64,000 bases of DNA, taken from positions 104,533,001 through 104,597,000 of the forward strand of contig CM075651.1 of NCBI GenBank assembly GCA_037953625.1, in the 5' to 3' direction. Every line of letters begins with the position of its first letter. The first letter of the stretch is position 1. This stretch comes from Crotalaria pallida (taxonomy: Eukaryota > Streptophyta > Magnoliopsida > Fabales > Fabaceae). The notes beneath the pieces are model-generated. The model had not been told where the DNA came from and ran no database searches. It saw only the letters and a program-made list of their open reading frames with translations. Of this stretch, positions 26,068 to 38,873 are shown in pieces. The position numbers and the translations under genes are program-made.

Positions 26068-27698
26068 TGTATTAGGTCGTATAAGAACCATTAGAATGAT
26101 CCTAAGCAATGCTTGAGTCCCCAAGGGACATAGAGGGTGTAGCATGAGTCCTTGGAGGTTCTAACAAGTGTAGAATGGTTAAGAGAGTATTCTAAAGGCT
26201 TAGAATGGTCTAGGAATGTGTATTAGGACTTATAATAACCATTAGAATGATCATAAACATTGCATGGTACCCCAAGGGACGTAGAGGGTGTAGCATGAGA
26301 CCTTGGAGGTTCTAACAAGTGTAGAATGGTTAAGAGAGTATTCTAAAGGCTTAGAATGGTCTAGGAATGTGTATTAGGACTTATAAGAACCATTATAATG
26401 ATCCTAAACAATACTTGAGTCCCCAAGGGATGTAGAGGGTCTAGCATTAGTCCTTGGAGGTTCTAACAGGTGTAGAATGGTTAAGAGAGTATTCTAAAGG
26501 CTTAGAATGGTCTATGAATGTGTATTAGGACTTATAAGAACCATTATAATGATCCTAAACAATACTTGAGTCCCCAAGGGACGTAAAGGGTCTATCATGA
26601 GACCTAGGAGGTTCTAACAGGTGTAGAATGGTTAAGAGAGTATTCTAAAGGCTTAGAATGGTCTAGGAATGTGTATTAGGACTTATAATAACCATTAGAA
26701 TGATCCTAAACATTGCTTGAGTCCCCAAGGGACGTAGAAGGTCTAGAATGTGTCCTTGGAGGTTCTAACAAGTGTAGAATGGTCTAGGAATGTGTATTAG
26801 GTCGTATAAGAACCATTAGAATGATCCTAAGCAATGCTTGAGTCCCCAAGGGACATAGAGGGTGTAGCATGAGTCCTTGGAGGTTCTAACAAGTGTAGAA
26901 TGGTTAAGAGAGTATTCTAAAGGCTTAGAATGGTCTAGGAATGTGTATTAGGTCGTATAAGAACCATTAGAATGATCCTAAGCAATGCTTGAGTCCCCAA
27001 GGGACGTAGAGGGTGTAGCATGAGTCCTTGGAGGTTCTAACAAGTGTAGAATGGTTAAGAGAGTATTCTAAAGGCTTAGAATGGTCTAGGAATGTGTATT
27101 AGGACTTATAAGAACCATTAGAATGATCCTAAAAAATGCTTGAGTCCCCAAGGGACGTAGAGGGTGTAGCATGAGTCCTTGGAGGTTCTAACAAGTGTAG
27201 AATGGTTAAGAGAGTATTCTAAAGGCTTAGAATGGTCTAGGAATGTGTATTAGGACTTATAAGAACCATTAGAATGATCCTAAAAAATGCTTGAGTCCCC
27301 AAGGGACGTAGAGGGTGTAGCATGAGTCCTTGGAGGTTCTAACAAGTGTAGAATGTTTAAGAGAGTATTCTAAAGGCTTAGAATGGTCTAGGAATGTGTA
27401 TTAGGACTTATAATAACAATTAGAATGATCCTAAACAATGCTTGAGTCCACAAGGGACGTAGAGGGTGTAGCATGAGTCCTTGGAGGTTCTAACAAGTGT
27501 AGAATGGTTAAGAAAGTATTCTAAAGGCTTATAATGTTCTAGGAATGTGTATTTGGACTTATAATAACCATTAGAATGATCCTAAACAATGCATGGTACC
27601 CCAAGGGACGTAGAGGGTGTAGCATGAGTCCTTGGAGGTTCTAACAAGTGTAGAATGGCTAAGAGAGTATTCTAAAGGCTTTGAATGGTCTAGGAATG
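26068..27698 (+). repeat. 1,480-bp HOR, copy 3, with one extra monomer (1,631 bp)
   Basis: The order matches copies 1 and 2, with the 121-bp monomer at 26,672-26,792, but there are 11 monomers instead of 10. The extra one is the monomer at 27,095-27,245, which repeats the private ctaaaaaatgc variant of its right neighbour while keeping the aatggttaag of its left neighbour. A private gaatgtgtcc variant occurs near 26,747. Confidence 0.92.
27095..27245 (+). repeat. Chimeric extra monomer in HOR copy 3
   Basis: The first part, to beyond ctaaaaaatgcttgag, matches the following monomer (27,246-27,396). Its aatggttaag near monomer position 110 matches the preceding type instead of the aatgtttaag expected here. 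One crossover offset by a single monomer would make exactly this product and add 151 bp. In the other three HOR copies the position is occupied by one monomer only. Confidence 0.85.
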
Positions 27699-29178
27699 TG
27701 TATTAGGTCGTATAAGAACCATTAGAATGATCCTAAGCAATGCTTGAGTCCCCAAGGGACATAGAGGGTGTAGCATGAGTCCTTGGAGGTTCTAACAAGT
27801 GTAGAATGGTTAAGAGAGTATTCTAAAGGCTTAGAATGGTCTAGGAATGTGTATTAGGACTTATAATAACCATTAGAATGATCATAAACATTGCATGGTA
27901 CCCCAAGGGACGTAGAGGGTGTAGCATGAGACCTTGGAGGTTCTAACAAGTGTAGAATGGTTAAGAGAGTATTCTAAAGGCTTAGAATGGTCTAGGAATG
28001 TGTATTAGGACTTATAAGAACCATTATAATGATCCTAAACAATACTTGAGTCCCCAAGGGATGTAGAGGGTCTAGCATTAGTCCTTGGAGGTTCTAACAG
28101 GTGTAGAATGGTTAAGAGAGTATTCTAAAGGCTTAGAATGGTCTATGAATGTGTATTAGGACTTATAAGAACCATTATAATGATCCTAAACAATACTTGA
28201 GTCCCCAAGGGACGTAAAGGGTCTATCATGAGACCTAGGAGGTTCTAACAGGTGTAGAATGGTTAAGAGAGTATTCTAAAGGCTTAGAATGGTCTAGGAA
28301 TGTGTATTAGGACTTATAATAACCATTAGAATGATCCTAAACATTGCTTGAGTCCCCAAGGGACGTAGAAGGTCTAGAATGAGTCCTTGGAGGTTCTAAC
28401 AAGTGTAGAATGGTCTAGGAATGTGTATTAGGTCGTATAAGAACCATTAGAATGATCCTAAGCAATGCTTGAGTCCCCAAGGGACATAGAGGGTGTAGCA
28501 TGAGTCCTTGGAGGTTCTAACAAGTGTAGAATGGTTAAGAGAGTATTCTAAAGGCTTAGAATGGTCTAGGAATGTGTATTAGGTCGTATAAGAACCATTA
28601 GAATGATCCTAAGCAATGCTTGAGTCCCCAAGGGACGTAGAGGGTGTAGCATGAGTCCTTGGAGGTTCTAACAAGTGTAGAATGGTTAAGAGAGTATTCT
28701 AAAGGCTTAGAATGGTCTAGGAATGTGTATTAGGACTTATAAGAACCATTAGAATGATCCTAAAAAATGCTTGAGTCCCCAAGGGACGTAGAGGGTGTAG
28801 CATGAGTCCTTGGAGGTTCTAACAAGTGTAGAATGTTTAAGAGAGTATTCTAAAGGCTTAGAATGGTCTAGGAATGTGTATTAGGACTTATAATAACAAT
28901 TAGAATGATCCTAAACAATGCTTGAGTCCACAAGGGACGTAGAGGGTGTAGCATGAGTCCTTGGAGGTTCTAACAAGTGTAGAATGGTTAAGAAAGTATT
29001 CTAAAGGCTTATAATGTTCTAGGAATGTGTATTTGGACTTATAATAACCATTAGAATGATCCTAAACAATGCATGGTACCCCAAGGGACGTAGAGGGTGT
29101 AGCATGAGTCCTTGGAGGTTCTAACAAGTGTAGAATGGCTAAGAGAGTATTCTAAAGGCTTTGAATGGTCTAGGAATG
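27699..29178 (+). repeat. 1,480-bp HOR, copy 4
   Basis: This is again ten monomers, with the 121-bp monomer at 28,303-28,423, the tctatgaatgtg marker near 28,143 and gctttgaatgg at 29,158. After 29,178 the order changes: the next monomers lead to the tgtattattactttt anchor at 29,481. Confidence 0.92.
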
Positions 29179-31111
29179 TGTATTAGGTCGTATAAGAACC
29201 ATTAGAATGATCCTAAGCAATGCTTGAGTCCCCAAGGGACATAGAGGGTGTAGCATGAGTCCTTGGAGGTTCTAACAAGTGTAGAATGGTTAAGAGAGTA
29301 TTCTAAAGGCTTAGAATGGTCTAGGAATGTGTATTAGGACTTATAATAACCATTAGAATGATCCTAAACAATGCATGGTACCCCAAGGGACGTAGAGGGT
29401 GTAGCATAAGTCCTTGGAGGTTCTAACAAGTGTAGAATGGCTAAGAGAGTATTCTAAAGGCTTAGAATGGTCTAGGAATGTGTATTATTACTTTTAAGAA
29501 CCATTAGAATGATCCTAAACAATGCTTGAGTCCCCAACGGACGTAGAGGGTCTAGCATGAGTTCTTGGAGGTTCTAACAGGTGTAGAATGGTTAAGAGAA
29601 TATTCTAATGGCTTAGAATGGTCTAGGAATGTGTATTAGGACTTATAAGAACCATTAGAATGATCCTAAACATTGCTTGAATCCCCAAGGGACATAGAGG
29701 GTGTAGCATGAGTCCTTGGAGGTTCTAACAAGTGTAAAATGGTTAAGAGATTATTCTAAAGGCTTAGAATGGTCTAGGAATGTGTATTAGGTCGTATAAG
29801 AACCATTAGAATGATCCTAAACAATGCTTGAGTCCCCAAGGGACATAGAGGGTGTAGCATGAGTCGTTGGAGGTTCTAACAAGTGTAGAAATATTAAGAG
29901 AGTATTCTAAAGGCTTAGAATGGTCTAGGAATGTGTATTAGGACTTATAATAACCATTAGAATGATCATAAACATTGCATGGTACCCCAAGGGACGTAGA
30001 GGGTGTAGCATGAGACCTTGGAGGTTCTAACAAGTGTAGAATGGTTAAGAGAGTATTCTAAAGGCTTAGAATGGTCTAGGAATGTGTATTAGGACTTATA
30101 AGAACCATTATAATGATCCTAAACAATACTTGAGTCCCCAAGGGACGTAAAGGGTCTATCATGAGACCTAGGAGGTTCTAACAGGTGTAGAATGGTTAAG
30201 AGAGTATTCTAAAGGCTTAGAATGGTCTAGGAATGTGTATTAGGACTTATAATAACCATTAGAATGATCCTAAACATTGCTTGAGTCCCCAAGGGACGTA
30301 GAAGGTCTAGAATGAGTCCTTGGAGGTTCTAACAAGTGTAGAATGGTCTAGGAATGTGTATTAGGTCGTATAAGAACCATTAGAATGATCCTAAGCAATG
30401 CTTGAGTCCCCAAGGGACATAGAGGGTGTAGCATGAGTCCTTGGAGGTTCTAACAAGTGTAGAATGGTTAAGAGAGTATTCTAAAGGCTTAGAATGGTCT
30501 AGGAATGTGTATTAGGTCGTATAAGAACCATTAGAATGATCCTAAGCAATGCTTGAGTCCACAAGGGACGTAGAGGGTGTAGCATGAGTCCTTGGAGGTT
30601 CTAACAAGTGTAGAATGGTTAAGAAAGTATTCTAAAGGCTTATAATGTTCTAGGAATGTGTGTTTGGACTTATAATAACCATTAGAATGATCCTAAACAA
30701 TGCATGGTACCCCAAGGGACGTAGAGGGTGTAGCATGAGTCCTTGGAGGTTCTAACAAGTGTAGAATGGCTAAGAGAGTATTCTAAAGGCTTTGAATGGT
30801 CTAGGAATGTGTATTAGGTCGTATAAGAACCATTAGAATGATCCTAAGCAATGCTTGAGTCCCCAAGGGACATAGAGGGTGTAGCATGAGTCCTTGGAGG
30901 TTCTAACAAGTGTAGAATGGTTAAGAGAGTATTCTAAAGGCTTAGAATGGTCTAGGAATGTGTATTAGGACTTATAATAACCATTAGAATGATCCTAAAC
31001 AATGCATGGTACCCCAAGGGACGTAGAGGGTGTAGCATAAGTCGTTGGAGGTTCTAACAAGTGTAGAATGGCTAAGAGAGTATTCTAAAGGCTTAGAATG
31101 GTCTAGGAATG
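29179..31111 (+). repeat. Transition segment and 11-monomer HOR
   Basis: Two monomers lead to the tgtattattactttt anchor at 29,481, which opens an 11-monomer unit of 1,631 bp including the 121-bp monomer at 30,236-30,356. New private markers appear: gcatgagtcgttgg and gtagaaatattaag (near 29,864-29,895). Both are shared with the 2,084-bp units that follow. Inside, a gtcgtata monomer switches to ccacaaggg near 30,551, dropping the monomers that separate these types in other units. Confidence 0.85.
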
Positions 31112-33195
31112 TGTATTATTACTTTTAAGAACCATTAGAATGATCCTAAACAATGCTTGAGTCCCCAACGGACGTAGAGGGTCTAGCATGAGTTCTTGGA
31201 GGTTCTAACAGGTGTAGAATGGTTAAGAGAATATTCTAATGGCTTAGAATGGTCTAGGAATGTGTATTAGGACTTATAAGAACCATTAGAATGATCCTAA
31301 ACATTGCTTGAATCCCCAAGGGACATAGAGGGTGTAGCATGAGTCCTTGGAGGTTCTAACAAGTGTAGAATGGTTAAGAGATTATTCTAAAGGCTTAGAA
31401 TGGTCTGGGAATGTGTATTAGGTCGTATAAGAACCATTAGAATGATCCTAAACAATGCTTGAGTCCCCAAGGGACATAGAGGGTGTAGCATGAGTCGTTG
31501 GAGGTTCTAACAAGTGTAGAAATATTAAGAGAGTATTCTAAAGGCTTAGAATGGTCTAGGAATGTGTATTAGGACTTATAATAACCATTAGAATGATCAT
31601 AAACATTGCATGGTACCCCAAGGGACGTAGAGGGTGTAGCATGAGACCTTGGAGGTTCTAACAAGTGTAGAATGGTTAAGAGAGTATTCTAAAGGCTTAG
31701 AATGGTCTAGGAATGTGTATTAGGACTTATAAGAACCATTATAATGATCCTAAACAATACTTGAGTCCCCAAGGGATGTAGAGGGTCTAGCATTAGTCCT
31801 TGGAGGTTCTAACAGGTGTAGAATGGTTAAGAGAGTATTCTAAAGGCTTAGAATGGTCTAGGAATGTGTATTAGGACTTATAAGAACCATTATAATGATC
31901 CTAAACAATACTTGAGTCCCCAAGGGACGTAAAGGGTCTATCATGAGACCTAGGAGGTTCTAACAGGTGTAGAATGGTTAAGAGAGTATTCTAAAGGCTT
32001 AGAATGGTCTAGGAATGTGTATTAGGACTTATAATAACCATTAGAATGATCCTAAACATTGCTTGAGTCCCCAAGGGACGTAGAGGGTCTAGAATGAGTC
32101 CTTGGAGGTTCTAACAAGTGTAGAATGGTCTAGGAATGTGTATTAGGTCGTATAAGAACCATTAGAATGATCCTAAGCAATGCTTGAGTCCCCAAGGGAC
32201 ATAGAGGGTGTAGCATGAGTCCTTGGAGGTTCTAACAAGTGTAGAATGGTTAAGAGAGTATTCTAAAGGCTTAGAATGGTCTAGGAATGTGTATTAGGTC
32301 GTATAAGAACCATTAGAATGATCCTAAGCAATGCTTGAGTCCCCAAGGGACGTAGAGGGTGTAGCATGAGTCCTTGGAGGTTCTAACAAGTGTAGAATGG
32401 TTAAGAGAGTATTCTAAAGGCTTAGAATGGTCTAGGAATGTGTATAAGGACTTATAAGAACCATTAGAATGATCCTAAACAATGCTTGAGTCCCCAAGGG
32501 ACGTAGAGGGTGTAGCATGAGTCCTTGGAGGTTCTAACAAGTGTAGAATGTTTAAGAGAGTATTCTAAAGGCTTAGAATGGTCTAGGAATGTGTATTAGG
32601 ACTTATAATAACAATTAGAATGATCCTAAACAATGCTTGAGTCCACAAGGGACGTAGAGGGTGTAGCATGAGTCCTTGGAGGTTCTAACAAGTGTAGAAT
32701 GGTTAAGAAAGTATTCTAAAGGCTTATAATGTTCTAGGAATGTGTATTTGGACTTATAATAACCATTAGAATGATCCTAAACAATGCATGGTACCCCAAG
32801 GGACGTAGAGGGTGTAGCATGAGTCCTTGGAGGTTCTAACAAGTGTAGAATGGCTAAGAGAGTATTCTAAAGGCTTTGAATGGTCTAGGAATGTGTATTA
32901 GGTCGTATAAGAACCATTAGAATGATCCTAACCAATGCTTGAGTCCCCAAGGGACATAGAGGGTGTAGCATGAGTCCTTGGAGGTTCTAACAAGTGTAGA
33001 ATGGTTAAGAGAGTATTCTAAAGGCTTAGAATGGTCTAGGAATGTGTATTAGGACTTATAATAACCATTAGAATGATCCTAAACAATGCATGGTACCCCA
33101 AGGGACGTAGAGGGTGTAGCATAAGTCCTTGGAGGTTATAACAAGTGTAGAATGGCTAAGAGAGTATTCTAAAGGCTTAGAATGGTCTAGGAATG
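31112..33195 (+). repeat. 2,084-bp HOR (14 monomers), copy 1
   Basis: The unit runs from anchor 31,112 to anchor 33,196. It has thirteen 151-bp monomers and one 121-bp monomer (32,018-32,138). Shared markers are gtagaaatattaag, gtcgttgg, tgtataaggac near 32,443 and ctaaccaatgc near 32,928. It can be read as the 11-monomer unit at 29,481 enlarged by three monomers. Confidence 0.9.
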
Positions 33196-36185
33196 TGTAT
33201 TATTACTTTTAAGAACCATTAGAATGATCCTAAACAATGCTTGAGTCCCCAACGGACGTAGAGGGTCTAGCATGAGTTCTTGGAGGTTCTAACAGGTGTA
33301 GAATGGTTAAGAGAATATTCTAATGGCTTAGAATGGTCTAGGAATGTGTATTAGGACTTATAAGAACCATTAGAATGATCCTAAACATTGCTTGAATCCC
33401 CAAGGGACATAGAGGGTGTAGCATGAGTCCTTGGAGGTTCTAACAAGTGTAGAATGGTTAAGAGATTATTCTAAAGGCTTAGAATGGTCTAGGAATGTGT
33501 ATTAGGTCGTATAAGAACCATTAGAATGATCCTAAACAATGCTTGAGTCCCCAAGGGACATAGAGGGTGTAGCATGAGTCGTTGGAGGTTCTAACAAGTG
33601 TAGAAATATTAAGAGAGTATTCTAAAGGCTTAGAATGGTCTAGGAATGTGTATTAGGACTTATAATAACCATTAGAATGATCATAAACATTGCATGGTAC
33701 CCCAAGGGACGTAGAGGGTGTAGCATGAGACCTTGGAGGTTCTAACAAGTGTAGAATGGTTAAGAGAGTATTCTAAAGGCTTAGAATGGTCTAGGAATGT
33801 GTATTAGGACTTATAAGAACCATTATAATGATCCTAAACAATACTTGAGTCCCCAAGGGATGTAGAGGGTCTAGCATTAGTCCTTGGAGGTTCTAACAGG
33901 TGTAGAATGGTTAAGAGAGTATTCTAAAGGCTTAGAATGGTCTAGGAATGTGTATTAGGACTTATAAGAACCATTATAATGATCCTAAACAATACTTGAG
34001 TCCCCAAGGGACGTAAAGGGTCTATCATGAGACCTAGGAGGTTCTAACAGGTGTAGAATGGTTAAGAGAGTATTCTAAAGGCTTAGAATGGTCTAGGAAT
34101 GTGTATTAGGACTTATAATAACCATTAGAATGATCCTAAACATTGCTTGAGTCCCCAAGGGACGTAGAGGGTCTAGAATGAGTCCTTGGAGGTTCTAACA
34201 AGTGTAGAATGGTCTAGGAATGTGTATTAGGTCGTATAAGAACCATTAGAATGATCCTAAGCAATGCTTGAGTCCCCAAGGGACATAGAGGGTGTAGCAT
34301 GAGTCCTTGGAGGTTCTAACAAGTGTAGAATGGTTAAGAGAGTATTCTAAAGGCTTAGAATGGTCTAGGAATGTGTATTAGGTCGTATAAGAACCATTAG
34401 AATGATCCTAAGCAATGCTTGAGTCCCCAAGGGACGTAGAGGGTGTAGCATGAGTCCTTGGAGGTTCTAACAAGTGTAGAATGGTTAAGAGAGTATTCTA
34501 AAGGCTTAGAATGGTCTAGGAATGTGTATAAGGACTTATAAGAACCATTAGAATGATCCTAAACAATGCTTGAGTCCCCAAGGGACGTAGAGGGTGTAGC
34601 ATGAGTCCTTGGAGGTTCTAACAAGTGTAGAATGTTTAAGAGAGTATTCTAAAGGCTTAGAATGGTCTAGGAATGTGTATTAGGACTTATAATAACAATT
34701 AGAATGATCCTAAACAATGCTTGAGTCCACAAGGGACGTAGAGGGTGTAGCATGAGTCCTTGGAGGTTCTAACAAGTGTAGAATGGTTAAGAAAGTATTC
34801 TAAAGGCTTATAATGTTCTAGGAATGTGTATTTGGACTTATAATAACCATTAGAATGATCCTAAACAATGCATGGTACCCCAAGGGACGTAGAGGGTGTA
34901 GCATGAGTCCTTGGAGGTTCTAACAAGTGTAGAATGGCTAAGAGAGTATTCTAAAGGCTTTGAATGGTCTAGGAATGTGTATTAGGTCGTATAAGAACCA
35001 TTAGAATGATCCTAACCAATGCTTGAGTCCCCAAGGGACATAGAGGGTGTAGCATGAGTCCTTGGAGGTTCTAACAAGTGTAGAATGGTTAAGAGAGTAT
35101 TCTAAAGGCTTAGAATGGTCTAGGAATGTGTATTAGGACTTATAATAACCATTAGAATGATCCTAAACAATGCATGGTACCCCAAGGGACGTAGAGGGTG
35201 TAGCATAAGTCCTTGGAGGTTCTAACAAGTGTAGAATGGTTAAGAGAGTATTCTAAAGGCTTAGAATGGTCTAGGAATGTGTATTAGGTCGTATAAGAAC
35301 CATTAGAATGATCCTAAGCAATGCTTGAGTCCCCAAGGGACGTAGAGGGTGTAGCATGAGTCCTTGGAGGTTCTAACAAGTGTAGAATGGTTAAGAGAGT
35401 ATTCTAAAGGCTTAGAATGGTCTAGGAATGTGTATAAGGACTTATAAGAACCATTAGAATGATCCTAAACAATGCTTGAGTCCCCAAGGGACGTAGAGGG
35501 TGTAGCATGAGTCCTTGGAGGTTCTAACAAGTGTAGAATGTTTAAGAGAGTATTCTAAAGGCTTAGAATGGTCTAGGAATGTGTATTAGGACTTATAATA
35601 ACAATTAGAATGATCCTAAACAATGCTTGAGTCCACAAGGGACGTAGAGGGTGTAGCATGAGTCCTTGGAGGTTCTAACAAGTGTAGAATGGTTAAGAAA
35701 GTATTCTAAAGGCTTATAATGTTCTAGGAATGTGTATTTGGACTTATAATAACCATTAGAATGATCCTAAACAATGCATGGTACCCCAAGGGACGTAGAG
35801 GGTGTAGCATGAGTCCTTGGAGGTTCTAACAAGTGTAGAATGGCTAAGAGAGTATTCTAAAGGCTTTGAATGGTCTAGGAATGTGTATTAGGTCGTATAA
35901 GAACCATTAGAATGATCCTAACCAATGCTTGAGTCCCCAAGGGACATAGAGGGTGTAGCATGAGTCCTTGGAGGTTCTAACAAGTGTAGAATGGTTAAGA
36001 GAGTATTCTAAAGGCTTAGAATGGTCTAGGAATGTGTATTAGGACTTATAATAACCATTAGAATGATCCTAAACAATGCATGGTACCCCAAGGGACGTAG
36101 AGGGTGTAGCATAAGTCCTTGGAGGTTATAACAAGTGTAGAATGGCTAAGAGAGTATTCTAAAGGCTTAGAATGGTCTAGGAATG
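33196..36185 (+). repeat. 2,084-bp HOR with a nested 906-bp duplication (20 monomers)
   Basis: The segment follows the 2,084-bp order, with the 121-bp monomer at 34,102-34,222, then repeats six monomers before the next anchor at 36,186. The gctttgaatgg marker recurs at 34,957 and 35,863, exactly 906 bp apart (6 x 151). The tgtataaggac and ctaaccaatgc markers are repeated with it. Total length is 2,990 bp. Confidence 0.9.
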
Positions 36186-38873
36186 TGTATTATTACTTTT
36201 AAGAACCATTAGAATGATCCTAAACAATGCTTGAGTCCCCAACGGACGTAGAGGGTCTAGCATGAGTTCTTGGAGGTTCTAACAGGTGTAGAATGGTTAA
36301 GAGAATATTCTAATGGCTTAGAATGGTCTAGGAATGTGTATTAGGACTTATAAGAACCATTAGAATGATCCTAAACATTGCTTGAATCCCCAAGGGACAT
36401 AGAGGGTGTAGCATGAGTCCTTGGAGGTTCTAACAAGTGTAGAATGGTTAAGAGAGTATTCTAAAGGCTTAGAATGGTCTAGGAATGTGTATTAGGACTT
36501 ATAAGAACCATTATAATGATCCTAAACAATACTTGAGTCCCCAAGGGATGTAGAGGGTCTAGCATTAGTCCTTGGAGGTTCTAACAGGTGTAGAATGGTT
36601 AAGAGAGTATTCTAAAGGCTTAGAATGGTCTAGGAATGTGTATTAGGACTTATAAGAACCATTATAATGATCCTAAACAATACTTGAGTCCCCAAGGGAC
36701 GTAAAGGGTCTATCATGAAACCTAGGAGGTTCTAACAGGTGTAGAATGGTTAAGAGAGTATTCTAAAGGCTTAGAATGGTCTAGGAATGTGTATTAGGAC
36801 TTATAATAACCATTAGAATGATCCTAAACATTGCTTGAGTCCCCAAGGGACGTAGAGGGTCTAGAATGAGTCCTTGGAGGTTCTAACAAGTGTAGAATGG
36901 TCTAGGAATGTGTATTAGGTCGTATAAGAACCATTAGAATGATCCTAAGCAATGCTTGAGTCCCCAAGGGACATAGAGGGTGTAGCATGAGTCCTTGGAG
37001 GTTCTAACAAGTGTAGAATGGTTAAGAGAGTATTCTAAAGGCTTAGAATGGTCTAGGAATGTGTATTAGGTCGTATAAGAACCATTAGAATGATCCTAAG
37101 CAATGCTTGAGTCCCCAAGGGACGTAGAGGGTGTAGCATGAGTCCTTGGAGGTTCTAACAAGTGTAGAATGGTTAAGAGAGTATTCTAAAGGCTTAGAAT
37201 GGTCTAGGAATGTGTATAAGGACTTATAAGAACCATTAGAATGATCCTAAACAATGCTTGAGTCCCCAAGGGACGTAGAGGGTGTAGCATGAGTCCTTGG
37301 AGGTTCTAACAAGTGTAGAATGTTTAAGAGAGTATTCTAAAGGCTTAGAATGGTCTAGGAATGTGTATTAGGACTTATAATAACAATTAGAATGATCCTA
37401 AACAATGCTTGAGTCCACAAGGGACGTAGAGGGTGTAGCATGAGTCCTTGGAGGTTCTAACAAGTGTAGAATGGTTAAGAAAGTATTCTAAAGGCTTATA
37501 ATGTTCTAGGAATGTGTATTTGGACTTATAATAACCATTAGAATGATCCTAAACAATGCATGGTACCCCAAGGGACGTAGAGGGTGTAGCATGAGTCCTT
37601 GGAGGTTCTAACAAGTGTAGAATGGCTAAGAGAGTATTCTAAAGGCTTTGAATGGTCTAGGAATGTGTATTAGGTCGTATAAGAACCATTAGAATGATCC
37701 TAACCAATGCTTGAGTCCCCAAGGGACATAGAGGGTGTAGCATGAGTCCTTGGAGGTTCTAACAAGTGTAGAATGGTTAAGAGAGTATTCTAAAGGCTTA
37801 GAATGGTCTAGGAATGTGTATTAGGACTTATAATAACCATTAGAATGATCCTAAACAATGCATGGTACCCCAAGGGACGTAGAGGGTGTAGCATAAGTCC
37901 TTGGAGGTTCTAACAAGTGTAGAATGGTTAAGAGAGTATTCTAAAGGCTTAGAATGGTCTAGGAATGTGTATTAGGTCGTATAAGAACCATTAGAATGAT
38001 CCTAAGCAATGCTTGAGTCCCCAAGGGACGTAGAGGGTGTAGCATGAGTCCTTGGAGGTTCTAACAAGTGTAGAATGGTTAAGAGAGTATTCTAAAGGCT
38101 TAGAATGGTCTAGGAATGTGTATAAGGACTTATAAGAACCATTAGAATGATCCTAAACAATGCTTGAGTCCCCAAGGGACGTAGAGGGTGTAGCATGAGT
38201 CCTTGGAGGTTCTAACAAGTGTAGAATGTTTAAGAGAGTATTCTAAAGGCTTAGAATGGTCTAGGAATGTGTATTAGGACTTATAATAACAATTAGAATG
38301 ATCCTAAACAATGCTTGAGTCCACAAGGGACGTAGAGGGTGTAGCATGAGTCCTTGGAGGTTCTAACAAGTGTAGAATGGTTAAGAAAGTATTCTAAAGG
38401 CTTATAATGTTCTAGGAATGTGTATTTGGACTTATAATAACCATTAGAATGATCCTAAACAATGCATGGTACCCCAAGGGACGTAGAGGGTGTAGCATGA
38501 GTCCTTGGAGGTTCTAACAAGTGTAGAATGGCTAAGAGAGTATTCTAAAGGCTTTGAATGGTCTAGGAATGTGTATTAGGTCGTATAAGAACCATTAGAA
38601 TGATCCTAACCAATGCTTGAGTCCCCAAGGGACATAGAGGGTGTAGCATGAGTCCTTGGAGGTTCTAACAAGTGTAGAATGGTTAAGAGAGTATTCTAAA
38701 GGCTTAGAATGGTCTAGGAATGTGTATTAGGACTTATAATAACCATTAGAATGATCCTAAACAATGCATGGTACCCCAAGGGACGTAGAGGGTGTAGCAT
38801 AAGTCCTTGGAGGTTATAACAAGTGTAGAATGGCTAAGAGAGTATTCTAAAGGCTTAGAATGGTCTAGGAATG
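36186..38873 (+). repeat. HOR variant: two monomers lost, six gained (18 monomers)
   Basis: The segment is 2,688 bp, anchored at 36,186, with the 121-bp monomer at 36,790-36,910. Near 36,430-36,490 the aatcccc monomer passes directly to the attataatg monomer, so the gtagaaatattaag and gcatggtacc/agaccttgg monomers are missing. The 906-bp duplication is present again (gctttgaatgg at 37,645 and 38,551). A private catgaaacc variant lies near 36,714. Confidence 0.88.
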
